Assembly (NCBI GenBank): GCA_015488885.1
Contig: WFMW01000052.1
Coordinates: 1 to 34,801 of the forward strand
Length of the DNA stretch: 34,801 bases
Reading direction: 5' to 3'
Source of the DNA: Gammaproteobacteria bacterium
GTDB taxonomy: Bacteria; Pseudomonadota; Gammaproteobacteria; SZUA-229
Part shown: positions 7,774 to 18,630 of the stretch, piece after piece
Layout: every line of letters begins with the position of its first letter
Position numbering within the stretch: position 1 is the first letter of the stretch
The notes under the pieces: generated by a model
Told to the model about the DNA's origin: nothing
Database searches by the model: none
Seen by the model: only the letters and a program-made list of their open reading frames with translations
Program-made: the position numbers and the translations under genes

Positions 7774-9021
7774 TTAGTGAATAACCGCCTCGATAAGCTG
7801 AACATACGTTGTCACAATATGATTAAAACCCTGGCTGACCCTTTTTGCATTCTCTGCCAGCTGGCTACGTCGTTGGTCATCGGCAAGTAATTGCTTTAAT
7901 GTGCTTTCAAGTTCATCCATAGAGCTTAATTGTAGTAAGGCATTTTTAGCCAGTAATAGCTCTTTTTCATCACTAAAGTTATTCATATAGGGGCCACAGA
8001 TAATGGCACAGCCAAACTGGGCGGGTTCCAGTATATTATGTCCGCCTATGGGGACAAACGAGCCACCCATAATAACCAGTTTAGCTTCTGCAAAATAATG
8101 GATTAACTCACCAACGGTATCTAGAATATAAACATCCGTATTTTTATCAACACCATGGTGCTGGCTGTGAACAGCAATATTCAGCTGTGGATTTAACTGT
8201 TTTAACTGGCGGGTAATTGCCGAACAACGTTCAGGGTGGCGCGGTGCTAAAAACAGCAGTTCGCTACGGTTTAATTTAAACCAGCGTTCGCTAATCTGTA
8301 ACTCTTCATTATGGTGGGTTGAGGCCGCTAACATGTAGTCACGATGTATTTTTATGATGTTTTCGCGGGCAGGTTCAGGCTTTTTGCAAAATTTTAAATT
8401 GCCACCAAAATGCAGTTTATATTTATCTGCACCGATTTCTTTGAATGCGGATAGATCCATTTCCGAGCGGGTATAAATGGCATCGGCATATTGCAGTGTG
8501 GTTTTTATAATGGCTTTTATCCATGGACGAGCCTGGGTGGTTTTTATCGACAGGCGTGCATTGATAAGTGTAACCGGACACTGATTTTTATGGCAGTAAT
8601 AGAACAGGTTGGGCCAGATTTCTGTTTCAACAACAAACAAAGCAACGGGTTTGAGCTGATGAAGAAAAGCTTTGACCGCAAAACCCCAGTCAAAAGGCAG
8701 ATAGGTATGATGCAGGTTTTCAAGTTGCTGTTGGCGAACAATTTTTGCACCGGTAACCGTATTGGTGGTAATGATAATTGGTAATGCCAGCTGGTTTCTG
8801 GCAGATCTGTTTTGAATAATAGTATTCACCAGTGGCATGACGGTTATTACTTCACCGACTGATGCGCAGTGTATCCAGAGTGCGTTTGATGGTAGCTTGT
8901 TGAAAGATAAACCAGTACGCTGCCAGAAATAACGCGGTTGCTGGTTACGTAGACTCCCCCAGAGAAAATAAAGTAGAATGACAGGTGACAGAAAAATAAT
9001 GAGCAGGCGATAAGCAAGCAT
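7774..9021 (-). CDS. waaA: 3-deoxy-D-manno-octulosonic acid transferase
   Basis: WaaA (KdtA) transfers Kdo from CMP-Kdo to lipid IVA at the cytoplasmic face of the inner membrane. The 415-residue protein begins with an N-terminal membrane anchor (residues 5-21). It continues with WIHCASVGEV, containing the presumed catalytic E57, ETEIWPNLFYYC, NARLS, the GGNLKF segment, and the GT-B C-terminal GGSFVPIGGHNILEPAQFG that binds the nucleotide. Length is typical. It is the last gene of a probable minus-strand operon, 18 bp after the acyltransferase gene. Functionally it pairs with kdsA/kdsC/kdsB encoded at 26971-29923. Confidence 0.96.
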   Translation of the reverse strand: MLAYRLLIIFLSPVILLYFLWGSLRNQQPRYFWQRTGLSFNKLPSNALWIHCASVGEVITVMPLVNTIIQNRSARNQLALPIIITTNTVTGAKIVRQQQLENLHHTYLPFDWGFAVKAFLHQLKPVALFVVETEIWPNLFYYCHKNQCPVTLINARLSIKTTQARPWIKAIIKTTLQYADAIYTRSEMDLSAFKEIGADKYKLHFGGNLKFCKKPEPARENIIKIHRDYMLAASTHHNEELQISERWFKLNRSELLFLAPRHPERCSAITRQLKQLNPQLNIAVHSQHHGVDKNTDVYILDTVGELIHYFAEAKLVIMGGSFVPIGGHNILEPAQFGCAIICGPYMNNFSDEKELLLAKNALLQLSSMDELESTLKQLLADDQRRSQLAENAKRVSQGFNHIVTTYVQLIEAVIH

Positions 9022-9039
9022 AAGGCGCTTCCTGGTTAT

Positions 9040-9990
9040 TCAGAATTTCCCCAGAGAATAAAAATTGTTTTTTCTGTCTGGGGTGGTTTTAAAGCGTTTG
9101 TGCATCCAGCCATATTCTGTCGGGTTGGCATAAACCATAGCCTCAATGCTGTGGTTTATGCGGGCGCTATCCCTGTTAATATCGTCAGAGGGAAAATTTT
9201 CCAGCGGTGGCATGACAACTATTTTATACAGATATTTTCTGTCTGCTGAATGCTTTTTTATGCGAACAGGATAAAAAGGCACCACTGTGGCTCCAGTTAT
9301 TTTGGCCATTTTTGTGGTAGCAGTCAGGGTAGATGCCATCCCGCCCAGGTATGGGGTAAAAACGATGTCCTGAGTGGCGAAATCCTGATCGGGTGCAAAC
9401 CAGGTGGCATGACCCTTTTTTAGTCCTCGAATAACGGCACGTACATTTTTATTTTCGATTAACTCATCACCATATAATTCCCGGCAATAAACCATCATGG
9501 CATTGAACAATGGGTTATGGGCTTTTTTATAGACACCATTATAAGGTGCTGCATAAAAGCCAATCATCCTGGCACCAATATCCAGAGTAGTAAAGTGGCC
9601 GGTTAACAGGATAACGCCTTTGCCTTTTTTTATGGCGGTATTCAGGTAATGCTGACCTTCGATGGTGCAATATTTCTTCAGTTTTCTGGTCTTGCCAAAC
9701 CAGGCATAACCGGTTTCGAAAATTGACCTGCCCAGGCTGCGAAAACAACTTTGATTAAGTTGTTTTATCTGTGCGTCAGTGTAATCGGGAAACGCCTGTC
9801 TGAGATTGATTTGTGCAATGCGCCGACGAGAACCAGCCAGATGATAAATGAGCCAGCCAATGTATGAACCCAGAGCCAGTGACCAGTTTAGCGGCAACCA
9901 GGTAAAAAATTTTAAAACGCCAAATAATAACCACATTGGCCAGTATCTGGGGTGCAGGTAATTTTTATAAGGGAAGGATTTAACAGCCAC
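9040..9990 (-). CDS. lpxL: lipid A late acyltransferase, LpxL/HtrB type
   Basis: Adds a secondary acyl chain to Kdo2-lipid IVA at the inner membrane. The 316-residue protein has a hydrophobic N-terminus (about residues 19-50), the catalytic HX4D motif GHFTTLD (H132, D137), and the acceptor-binding segments NKNVRAVIRGLKKG and WFAPDQDF typical of LpxL/LpxM. The acyl-chain specificity (lauroyl, myristoyl, or another) cannot be read from sequence, so LpxM or LpxP is possible. It lies between tolC (40-bp gap) and waaA (18-bp gap) on the same strand, matching its place directly after Kdo transfer. Confidence 0.9.
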   Translation of the reverse strand: MAVKSFPYKNYLHPRYWPMWLLFGVLKFFTWLPLNWSLALGSYIGWLIYHLAGSRRRIAQINLRQAFPDYTDAQIKQLNQSCFRSLGRSIFETGYAWFGKTRKLKKYCTIEGQHYLNTAIKKGKGVILLTGHFTTLDIGARMIGFYAAPYNGVYKKAHNPLFNAMMVYCRELYGDELIENKNVRAVIRGLKKGHATWFAPDQDFATQDIVFTPYLGGMASTLTATTKMAKITGATVVPFYPVRIKKHSADRKYLYKIVVMPPLENFPSDDINRDSARINHSIEAMVYANPTEYGWMHKRFKTTPDRKNNFYSLGKF

Positions 9991-10004
9991 GCTGATTGTT
10001 CATT

Positions 10005-10034
10005 TTACATATATGCTCATTACATACATGCTCA
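10005..10034. repeat. two tandem 15-bp copies at the tolC stop codon
   Basis: Copies at 10005-10019 and 10020-10034 differ at one position (TTACATATATGCTCA / TTACATACATGCTCA). Read on the minus strand, each copy begins with TGA; the first one met is the tolC stop codon (10034-10032). Confidence 0.85.
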
Positions 10035-11405
10035 GTTTCTGTGTTTCCTGCCCGCCGGTTTTGGTATTAACCAGTGGTTGATTTGTGTGATATCGGCATC
10101 GTTTAATATACCCGCAACCTGCTTTAACTTCAGGCTGTCAATTATGTAAGTATAACGTGAAGTGAAAAAATCACGTTCGCTGCTGTATAACAACCCTTGC
10201 GCTAACAAAATATCAACACTGGTTCGGGTGCCGGCATCATAACCGGCAATGGTGGCATCCAGTGATGTCTGCGTTGAAATAACCGCCTGATGTCGGGCTT
10301 TGACTGTGGCAATATCGGATTTCACAGTGAGGAATGTAGAACGTGCCAGTGCCGTTGTGGTGCGTTCTGCCTGATCGAGTAAGGCCTGGGATCTTTCCAT
10401 TTCAGCTGCTTTCTGGCGGACGGTAGAACTGGTTAGCCCGCCAGTATAGATAGGAATGCCCAGAGTTAATAGAACTTTTGCATCGGTAGCCTGGTTGCCC
10501 GGAAAAGGCCGACCGGCGAAACTGCGTGGGTCTGAATCGATATAACCGTAAGAGGCATTCAGGTTAAGGGTAGGGTAATGACCGCCTTTGCTGGCATCAT
10601 AATCACTTTCAGCCGCCTTAACGGCATATTGTGCCGCCTTAATCGTGAAATTATTAGTCAGTGATTTATCTTTCCATGCATTGATATCCAGCGGTTGGGG
10701 TACCACCAGCGGAATCTTCGGTTTAACGATTTCCAGATTGGTCGTATATTTATTGATGATAACACTGAGGGCTTCACGGGCGTTTGACAGTGTGTTGGTG
10801 GCAATAATAACGTTGGCGGCAGCAATATCATAGCTGGCCTGTTGATCCTTGACATCGGTGATGGCAGACAGGCCAACTTTATAGCGCTCTTTACTTTGTT
10901 CGAGTTGTTTGCCAATGGCTTTTTTTTCTGCTCTGGAGGTTTCCAGTGTGTCAATCGCAGACAGAACATTGAAATAGGCGGTGGCAACACGGATAATCAG
11001 ATCCTGTCGCGCGGTTGCCAGATCAGCCTCGGCTTTGGCGACCGTGGCATCGCCCTGATCCAGTTTATCAAAGATGGTTTTATTATAAATAACCTGATCC
11101 AGATTCAGGGTATAACCTTTGTTATTGTTGTGAGAACTACTGGTACTGCTGCCATCGACAGAGGTTACTGTATTCCCTTGCTGAATAAAACCATTTAGAT
11201 TGATCTGTGGCCGAATAGCAGCCGTACTCTGGTTAGAGGCTTCGCTGGCGGCCAGATAGCTGGCGTAGGCAGCCTGATAAGTGGTGTCGTACTGTTTGGC
11301 ACGTTGCAGCGCTTCACTCAGGTCAAGTGCAAAAGCATTACCTGCTACACACAGGGAAGTCATACAAATAGCAGTAGTGATAATATAATGTGGTCGAATT
11401 TTCAT
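10032..11405 (-). CDS. tolC: TolC family outer-membrane channel
   Basis: A 457-residue outer-membrane efflux/type I secretion duct. A Sec signal peptide is clear (cleavage after NAFA, residue 26), followed by LDLSEALQRAKQYDTTYQAAYASYLAA, which opens the first helical repeat, and two homologous OEP halves (about 27-230 and 240-440). The mature form should trimerise into a beta-barrel and periplasmic alpha-tunnel. The stop codon begins a duplicated 15-bp unit. Co-directional with rhodanese and pcm-like genes upstream (18-bp gap to rhodanese) and lpxL downstream. tolC near thiC and a Pcm-like gene is an arrangement also known from pseudomonads. The start has a potential GGAAT-like site upstream. 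Confidence 0.92.
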   Translation of the reverse strand: MKIRPHYIITTAICMTSLCVAGNAFALDLSEALQRAKQYDTTYQAAYASYLAASEASNQSTAAIRPQINLNGFIQQGNTVTSVDGSSTSSSHNNNKGYTLNLDQVIYNKTIFDKLDQGDATVAKAEADLATARQDLIIRVATAYFNVLSAIDTLETSRAEKKAIGKQLEQSKERYKVGLSAITDVKDQQASYDIAAANVIIATNTLSNAREALSVIINKYTTNLEIVKPKIPLVVPQPLDINAWKDKSLTNNFTIKAAQYAVKAAESDYDASKGGHYPTLNLNASYGYIDSDPRSFAGRPFPGNQATDAKVLLTLGIPIYTGGLTSSTVRQKAAEMERSQALLDQAERTTTALARSTFLTVKSDIATVKARHQAVISTQTSLDATIAGYDAGTRTSVDILLAQGLLYSSERDFFTSRYTYIIDSLKLKQVAGILNDADITQINHWLIPKPAGRKHRN

Positions 11406-11423
11406 ATTGTGATAATTCCTGTA

Positions 11424-11744
11424 TTAATAGGTTGGCATTTTCTTGTCAACCATTTTTGCCCACTGGTCAACACCACCTGATAAATTAATAATATTGCTAA
11501 ACCCTGCCTGTTCCAGATACCTGCCGACACTGCGGCTGCGAATACCATGATGACAGATAACCACGGTTTCGCGGTTCTGGTCAAGCAGGTCTAATTTAGT
11601 CGGTATCTGCGACATAGGAATTAATGTGCTGTTTTCCAGTTTACACACATCGTTCTCCCAGGGCTGGCGCACGTCTAAAAGCAAAGGCTGAGTATCGGTG
11701 TTATCAAGATAATTTTTTAGTTCCTGCGCATTAAGCTCACGCAT
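11424..11744 (-). CDS. single-domain rhodanese-like protein
   Basis: A 106-residue single rhodanese domain. The active-site loop is CHHGIRS with C64 expected to carry a persulfide; LLLDVRQPWE (residues 21-30) and a C-terminal NLSGGVDQWA complete the CDC25/rhodanese signature. It is likely a cytosolic sulfur carrier or thiosulfate:acceptor transferase of GlpE/PspE type, without a signal peptide. It lies between pcm-like and tolC, probably in one operon. A sulfur-transfer role would suit a sulfur-oxidising host, but no specific partner can be assigned. Confidence 0.88.
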   Translation of the reverse strand: MRELNAQELKNYLDNTDTQPLLLDVRQPWENDVCKLENSTLIPMSQIPTKLDLLDQNRETVVICHHGIRSRSVGRYLEQAGFSNIINLSGGVDQWAKMVDKKMPTY

Positions 11745-11840
11745 TGTCGTTAACCTGTGTCGTTAAAAAGTCTGGATGGTTGGTTATTTCGCCCGGCACC
11801 TTTTTTCGTACTGTTGTTACGGCTTCAGGTGATAGTTGGT

Positions 11841-12509
11841 TCAGAAGATAAACTCAGCTGTCTTGCCTGCATGAATCAATGGTTCAATACAGGTTTCAAA
11901 CAGGGCTTCATCATCCCATTGATCGTTGGCGGAGCGTGTCGTACGCCAGGCTGTCATCACCGGGGGCTCACCGGTTACTACAAACATCCGGCCACCGACA
12001 CGTAACAGTTTTTTATAAACTGCTGGAATCTCAGGCATCGATGCACTGATAATAATCACATCATAGCAGCTTTTCTGTTCCCAACCGCGGGCAGCATCAC
12101 CTGTATTAAGATTAATATTGGTGATAGCCAGTGCAGCAAGGTTTTTTTCTGCCTGTACCATCAGCTCCGGGTTAATTTCAACACTGTCAACAAAACGGGC
12201 CAGTTTCGCCAGGCAGGCAGTGAGGTAGCCGGTACCGGTGCCGATTTCCAGTACCAGGTCGTCTTTGTTAATGGCCATGCTCTGCAGGATACGGCCATCC
12301 AGATTGGGTTTCATCATGCTTAAAGCCTGATCTTCAAAATGGCCAACCGGAATGCGGGTATCGCTATAGGCGATGTCTTTATATTGTACGGGGGTGAACT
12401 GTTCGCGGGGAACTTCAGACAGAACCGCCAGAACATCGTCATTTAATACGTCCCATGGGCGTATTTGCTGTTCCACCATATTAAATCGTGCTTTCTCAAA
12501 GTCCATCAT
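11841..12509 (-). CDS. Pcm-like SAM-dependent methyltransferase (COG2518)
   Basis: A 222-residue Rossmann methyltransferase of the protein-L-isoaspartate O-methyltransferase family. SAM motif I is VLEIGTGTGYL (residues 87-96), followed by an acidic SVEINPEL. The motif before it that contacts isoaspartate in true Pcm (usually GQTISQP) is replaced by HFEDQALSMMKP, so repair activity is uncertain. The N-terminal FNMVEQQIRPWDVLN is shared by a Pcm-like group encoded next to tolC/rhodanese genes. Two adjacent ATGs (12509 and 12506) could start it. It heads the minus-strand operon leading to tolC and the lipid A genes and is divergent from thiC. Confidence 0.82.
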   Translation of the reverse strand: MMDFEKARFNMVEQQIRPWDVLNDDVLAVLSEVPREQFTPVQYKDIAYSDTRIPVGHFEDQALSMMKPNLDGRILQSMAINKDDLVLEIGTGTGYLTACLAKLARFVDSVEINPELMVQAEKNLAALAITNINLNTGDAARGWEQKSCYDVIIISASMPEIPAVYKKLLRVGGRMFVVTGEPPVMTAWRTTRSANDQWDDEALFETCIEPLIHAGKTAEFIF

Positions 12510-14737
<2,228 letters not shown>

Positions 14738-14750
14738 TCTGAAATGGCCC

Positions 14751-14802
14751 AGGGATACTCTGAATAAGTATGGTTAGAATCAGGCTTGTTCAGAGTATCC
14801 CT
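14751..14802. repeat. 18-bp inverted repeat just after thiC
   Basis: Arms AGGGATACTCTGAATAAG (14751-14768) and the inverse at 14785-14802 pair over 18 positions with one G-U in RNA; the 16-nt loop is unpaired. No T-run follows on either strand, so it is not a classical terminator. It begins 13 bp after the thiC stop and precedes a second hairpin with a T-run. Confidence 0.7.
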
Positions 14803-14834
14803 AGAAAAAGACTGAAATAATATTACAAATATTG

Positions 14835-14907
14835 CCCTGATTTTCCTTTCAGAAATACAGAATACCGCTGGTATATTTGTATTTTCTGTCTGGAAGTCAG
14901 GGTTTTT
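14835..14907 (+). terminator. long imperfect hairpin with T-run, probable thiC terminator
   Basis: Nested complementary blocks CCCTGA (14835-14840) / TCAGGG (14897-14902), CAGAAATACA / TGTATTTTCTG and ATACC / GGTAT around a 3-nt loop form a roughly 68-nt hairpin with small bulges, followed by TTTTTATTT. Its size is larger than a simple terminator, so it may also be a palindromic repeat family member. Confidence 0.65.
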
Positions 14908-15036
14908 ATTTATCAAAATCAGTAATTAACCAGAAATAACTTAAGGTTTTCCAACCGTTGCCGAAAAAAGCAGGTGAGGGGATTATTTTTAATCATCCTG
15001 GCTGAATTATCGAACTATAGAACTGGAGAGCTTAAG

Positions 15037-15666
15037 ATGAAAACTGCACAAAATGTTTTTTCTAAACAACATATTTTTTCTAAACGTCATGGTTTTATTG
15101 ACCAACGTGGTTTTACCTTAATTGAAATGATTGGGGTGATGGCCATTATTGCCATTCTGGCCTCAGTAGCAACACCAAAAATACTGGATGCAATTCAAAG
15201 TTCAAAAATTTCTGCTTATCTGGCAGAAGCGAAAAATATAAAAGATGCGGCGTTTAATTATTATAAAGATACAGGAAGATGGCCTGCTCAATACTCTTTG
15301 AATACAGCTAATCAATACCAGAATTTAATGGTTAAGCCTGCTAGCGCAAGCATTAAAGGCTGGAATGGTCCTTATCTTAATGCCAGACTGGCGAATGAAA
15401 TTACCGAAGGCGCTGCTCAGTATGTTTTTGCTACTAATAGTACAAATTATGCCTGTGATATAAATGGTGATGGAAAACAGGATGGCACTTTTTTAATATA
15501 TCGTATTGATAATGTTAGCGATGAGATTGCAAAAAAGATCAGTAATATTGTTGATCATGATGGTGATAATGTTAGTGGAAATAACAGCTGGTTAAAGGCT
15601 GGGCGGATAAAGCGATATGCCGGGAAGGCGGGCTCTATCCTGGTGTATTGTCTGGCACGTGTATAG
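15037..15666 (+). CDS. type IV prepilin / GspG-like major pseudopilin of the filament locus
   Basis: A 209-residue prepilin. The class III leader is 25 residues, ending QRG, with cleavage before F26; the mature N-terminus FTLIEMIGVMAIIAILASV has the Glu at +5 required for assembly. The globular domain has a GWNGPYL segment (108-114) characteristic of GspG-type pseudopilins. It also has an EF-hand/dockerin-like calcium loop DINGDGKQDG (141-150) and a second acidic DHDGDN (173-178). Two cysteines (C140 and C205) could close a C-terminal disulfide loop. The ATG at 15037 follows a GGAG at about 8 nt; the frame is open upstream to 14974 but without a pilin-like sequence. First gene of the locus, just ahead of the ATPase. 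Confidence 0.85.
   Translation: MKTAQNVFSKQHIFSKRHGFIDQRGFTLIEMIGVMAIIAILASVATPKILDAIQSSKISAYLAEAKNIKDAAFNYYKDTGRWPAQYSLNTANQYQNLMVKPASASIKGWNGPYLNARLANEITEGAAQYVFATNSTNYACDINGDGKQDGTFLIYRIDNVSDEIAKKISNIVDHDGDNVSGNNSWLKAGRIKRYAGKAGSILVYCLARV
15055..15090. repeat. 18-bp tandem duplication inside the prepilin leader
   Basis: 15055-15072 and 15073-15090 encode VFSKQH and IFSKRH, two near-identical six-residue blocks in the basic leader peptide. The duplication is in frame and lengthens the leader to 25 residues. Confidence 0.8.
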
Positions 15667-15668
15667 TC

Positions 15669-17393
15669 ATGTTTGACAGCAGTATTGTCAATGAAGTGAG
15701 TGCTCCCCCAGTTGGTAGTGCAGAACATATGACAAAACCAGTAAAGCGGTTGGGCGAACGTCTGATTGATGCTGGCTTGATCACGCAAATGCAGCTTGAA
15801 CTGGCGCTACGCGAGAAAAAACGTCAGGATAAATTTCTTGGTGAGATACTGGTTGACCTGGGTTTTGTTACCCCGGATGCATTAACCCATATTCTTGCAA
15901 CAGAAAATAAAACAGATGTTGTTGATGTCGTTAATACAACCATTGATCCTAATGTGCTTGCAACGGTTGACTATGATATTGCAAAACAACATAAATTAAT
16001 ACCTCTTCAACTTGATGGTAATCGTTTAACGGTTGCCTTTTCTGATGCCTATAATATTGTTGCCATAGACCTGATTGAACGGCAGACGGGTAAAACGGTA
16101 AATGTTGTGACCGCGCCGGAAAAAGCCATCCTTGAAGCGCTGGAAAATAATTATGCACAGAGCCATTCCATTCTGGAAACCATCGACCAGTTATTAAATG
16201 AAGATATTGAACTGCTGGGTGAAAATATTGAAGATATTTCGCCGATGGTTAAACTGGTAGATCAGATTATTGCCCGGGGAGTTAAAGATAAAGCTTCCGA
16301 TATCCATATTGAACCTGATGAACGTGTGGTAAGAGTACGATATCGCGTTGATGGTGTACTTCGGTCTGATGTGCTGGTTCCCGGCGACTTTCGGCTGGCA
16401 TTAACCGCCAGATTAAAATTAATGGCGGGCATTAATGTTTCTGAAAAACGTGTGCCGCAGGATGGACGTATTCATTTCAAATACGGTAGTGGTGAAATAG
16501 ATTTAAGAGTATCAACCTTGCCAACCAGCTATGGTGAAAGTATTGTTCTGCGTATTCTTGATTCAGGCAGTGTGAAATTATCACTGGACAAACTTGGATT
16601 ATCCAGCCGGGATAATAAAAGATTTATTGATGCCATGAACCAGCCTTATGGCATGGTACTGGTTACCGGGCCTACCGGGAGTGGAAAAACCACCACCCTT
16701 TATACCGCGTTGGGACAGGTAGACAAGGAAACACGCAGTGTGTTTACACTTGAAGACCCGATTGAGTATAGCCTGCCAATGATTCGTCAAACGCCGATTA
16801 ATGCTGAAGTTGGTATGGACTTCGCGGCAGGATTAAGGGCTTTGTTAAGGCAGGATCCTGATGTTATATTGCTGGGGGAAATACGTGATCTTGAAACCTC
16901 TCAGTTAGCCATACGTGCTGCATTAACAGGTCATCTGGTACTGTCAACACTGCATACTAATACGGCTGCTGGATCAATTCCACGGTTAATTGATATGGGT
17001 GTTGAACGTTATCTGCTGCCATCAGCATTGCACGCAGTAATGAGTCAGCGTCTGGTGCGTCGTTTATGTGAACATTGTAAACAGGAAATAAGTGACAGTG
17101 ATAAGCTGGTTGAAACCTATGGACTGGCAGACTACTTGCCGCAAAGCTGGCAGTTTTATCAGTCATCCGGTTGTGATCACTGCGGTCAAAGCGGTTTTCA
17201 GGGGCGTAAGGTGATTTATGAAATGTTAATGATGGACGAAACCATGCATGATCTGGTTATTAATAATGCATCAGTTACCGAAATAGAACAACAGGCAAAA
17301 CACAATGGCATGAAATCTATCTTTGAAAATGGTGTGCAATGTGCCGCGCAGGGAATGACGACCATTGATGAAGTGTTACGTGTGGTGCGTTAA
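15669..17393 (+). CDS. mshE: type IV filament assembly ATPase, MshE/GspE-like
   Basis: A cytosolic hexameric extension ATPase of 574 residues from the ATG at 15669; earlier ATG 15648 overlaps the prepilin and later M21 is possible. An MshEN-type N-domain repeats the RLGxxL...I...L...L pattern twice (residues 27-50 and 57-79), the fold that binds c-di-GMP in V. cholerae MshE, though both expected Gln positions are K50 and E79. The motor has Walker A GPTGSGKT (334-341), an Asp box, Walker B VILLGEIRD (399-407) and His box LSTLHTNTAAGSIPRL. The zinc tetracysteine motif C467/C470 and C502/C505 is intact. It lies 2 bp after the prepilin gene and 24 bp before the platform gene. Confidence 0.92.
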   Translation: MFDSSIVNEVSAPPVGSAEHMTKPVKRLGERLIDAGLITQMQLELALREKKRQDKFLGEILVDLGFVTPDALTHILATENKTDVVDVVNTTIDPNVLATVDYDIAKQHKLIPLQLDGNRLTVAFSDAYNIVAIDLIERQTGKTVNVVTAPEKAILEALENNYAQSHSILETIDQLLNEDIELLGENIEDISPMVKLVDQIIARGVKDKASDIHIEPDERVVRVRYRVDGVLRSDVLVPGDFRLALTARLKLMAGINVSEKRVPQDGRIHFKYGSGEIDLRVSTLPTSYGESIVLRILDSGSVKLSLDKLGLSSRDNKRFIDAMNQPYGMVLVTGPTGSGKTTTLYTALGQVDKETRSVFTLEDPIEYSLPMIRQTPINAEVGMDFAAGLRALLRQDPDVILLGEIRDLETSQLAIRAALTGHLVLSTLHTNTAAGSIPRLIDMGVERYLLPSALHAVMSQRLVRRLCEHCKQEISDSDKLVETYGLADYLPQSWQFYQSSGCDHCGQSGFQGRKVIYEMLMMDETMHDLVINNASVTEIEQQAKHNGMKSIFENGVQCAAQGMTTIDEVLRVVR

Positions 17394-17417
17394 CCTGAAT
17401 TAAACGGGTATATCCTT

Positions 17418-18620
17418 ATGACAGAATATATCTATCATGCAGTGGATTCAAAAGGCCAGGCTATTGACGGGACAATGGCGGCTGACTCGGAACAGAACCT
17501 CGATATACAATTACAACAACTGGGTTACTGGTTAATTGATGCGGCAAAAAAGCATGGTAAAAAGGATCTGATTAAGGTCCGTACTTCACGTCGGGATCTG
17601 ATCGATTTTTTCAGTGCCTTGAGTTCCCTGCTGGCAGCAGGTGTAGGAATTTCCAAAACGCTTGATGCGATAGTCGGGGAAACTACGGATGAAGGCTTTG
17701 CAATAGTCATTAATGATATGAAAATTAATGTGGAAGCTGGTATCAGCCTGGATGTTGCAATGGCAAAACATCCACAAATTTTTTCATCACAGATAATCAA
17801 CTTAATCAAAGCGGGTGATTATAGCGGTAATCTTGCCACGGCCTGTGATGATATCAGTCGTCATCTTGAATGGCTGGATAAGATAATGTCTGAAGTAAAG
17901 CAGGCCAGTATCTACCCGGTAACTGTGCTGCTGGCAGTCATGGGGCTGGTATTTCTGATGTTTAGTTTTGTGGTGCCGCAGTTTAATAAGATATTTATCA
18001 GCCTGCATCTCAAGTTACCGGCTTTAACTCGGGCAGTGGTAGATATGGGTGAGTTCTCAACCCGATACTGGTGGCTGTTATTAAGCATACCAGTAGCCAT
18101 CACCGTGTTTCTAAAATACGGCCCTGTATGGTCATTAAAAATAAAAATAAAACTGGATCAGTTAAAGCTTGATATACCTGTGTTTGGCCATTTAAACAGG
18201 ATGATTCTGCAATCAAGGTTTTGCCATAATATGGCTTTATTATTAAAGGCTGGCGTACCCATTCTTGAAAGCCTGTCATTATGCAAAGCATTAATGGGTA
18301 ACTGGCAAATGCAAACTGCTGTCGCAGAAGCAGAGGCTGCTGTTAATGAGGGACAGCGAATGTCAGAAGCTCTACGTAAGCATCGAATTATCTCTCCTGT
18401 TGTATTGAGAATGCTGGTTGTCGGGGAAGAAACAGGTGAGCTGGATAAAATGCTGGAGTGTGCATCTTTACGTTTTGATAAAGAGATTCCGAGGCAAATA
18501 AAATATATTTTTAATCTTGTTGAACCGGTAGTTATGTTTTCCCTGATAAGCATTGTTGGTTTGATAGGTGGCGCAATATTCATGCCGATGTTTGGTCTGA
18601 TTTCAGGGATAGGAAATTAG
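17418..18620 (+). CDS. mshG: inner-membrane platform protein, MshG/GspF-like
   Basis: A 400-residue polytopic protein with two T2SS-F domains (about 63-186 and 262-390) that couples ATPase motion to filament assembly. Membrane segments are near residues 168-190 (VTVLLAVMGLVFLMFSFVV), 213-232 and 370-395 (VVMFSLISIVGLIGGAIF). The N-terminus MTEYIYHAVDSKGQAIDGT and the repeated FCHNMALLLKAGVPILESL / LSSLLAAGVGISKTL blocks are diagnostic of the GspF/PilC/MshG family. Length matches. Directly follows mshE and precedes the second prepilin. Confidence 0.92.
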   Translation: MTEYIYHAVDSKGQAIDGTMAADSEQNLDIQLQQLGYWLIDAAKKHGKKDLIKVRTSRRDLIDFFSALSSLLAAGVGISKTLDAIVGETTDEGFAIVINDMKINVEAGISLDVAMAKHPQIFSSQIINLIKAGDYSGNLATACDDISRHLEWLDKIMSEVKQASIYPVTVLLAVMGLVFLMFSFVVPQFNKIFISLHLKLPALTRAVVDMGEFSTRYWWLLLSIPVAITVFLKYGPVWSLKIKIKLDQLKLDIPVFGHLNRMILQSRFCHNMALLLKAGVPILESLSLCKALMGNWQMQTAVAEAEAAVNEGQRMSEALRKHRIISPVVLRMLVVGEETGELDKMLECASLRFDKEIPRQIKYIFNLVEPVVMFSLISIVGLIGGAIFMPMFGLISGIGN

Positions 18621-18630
18621 GAAGATGAGC

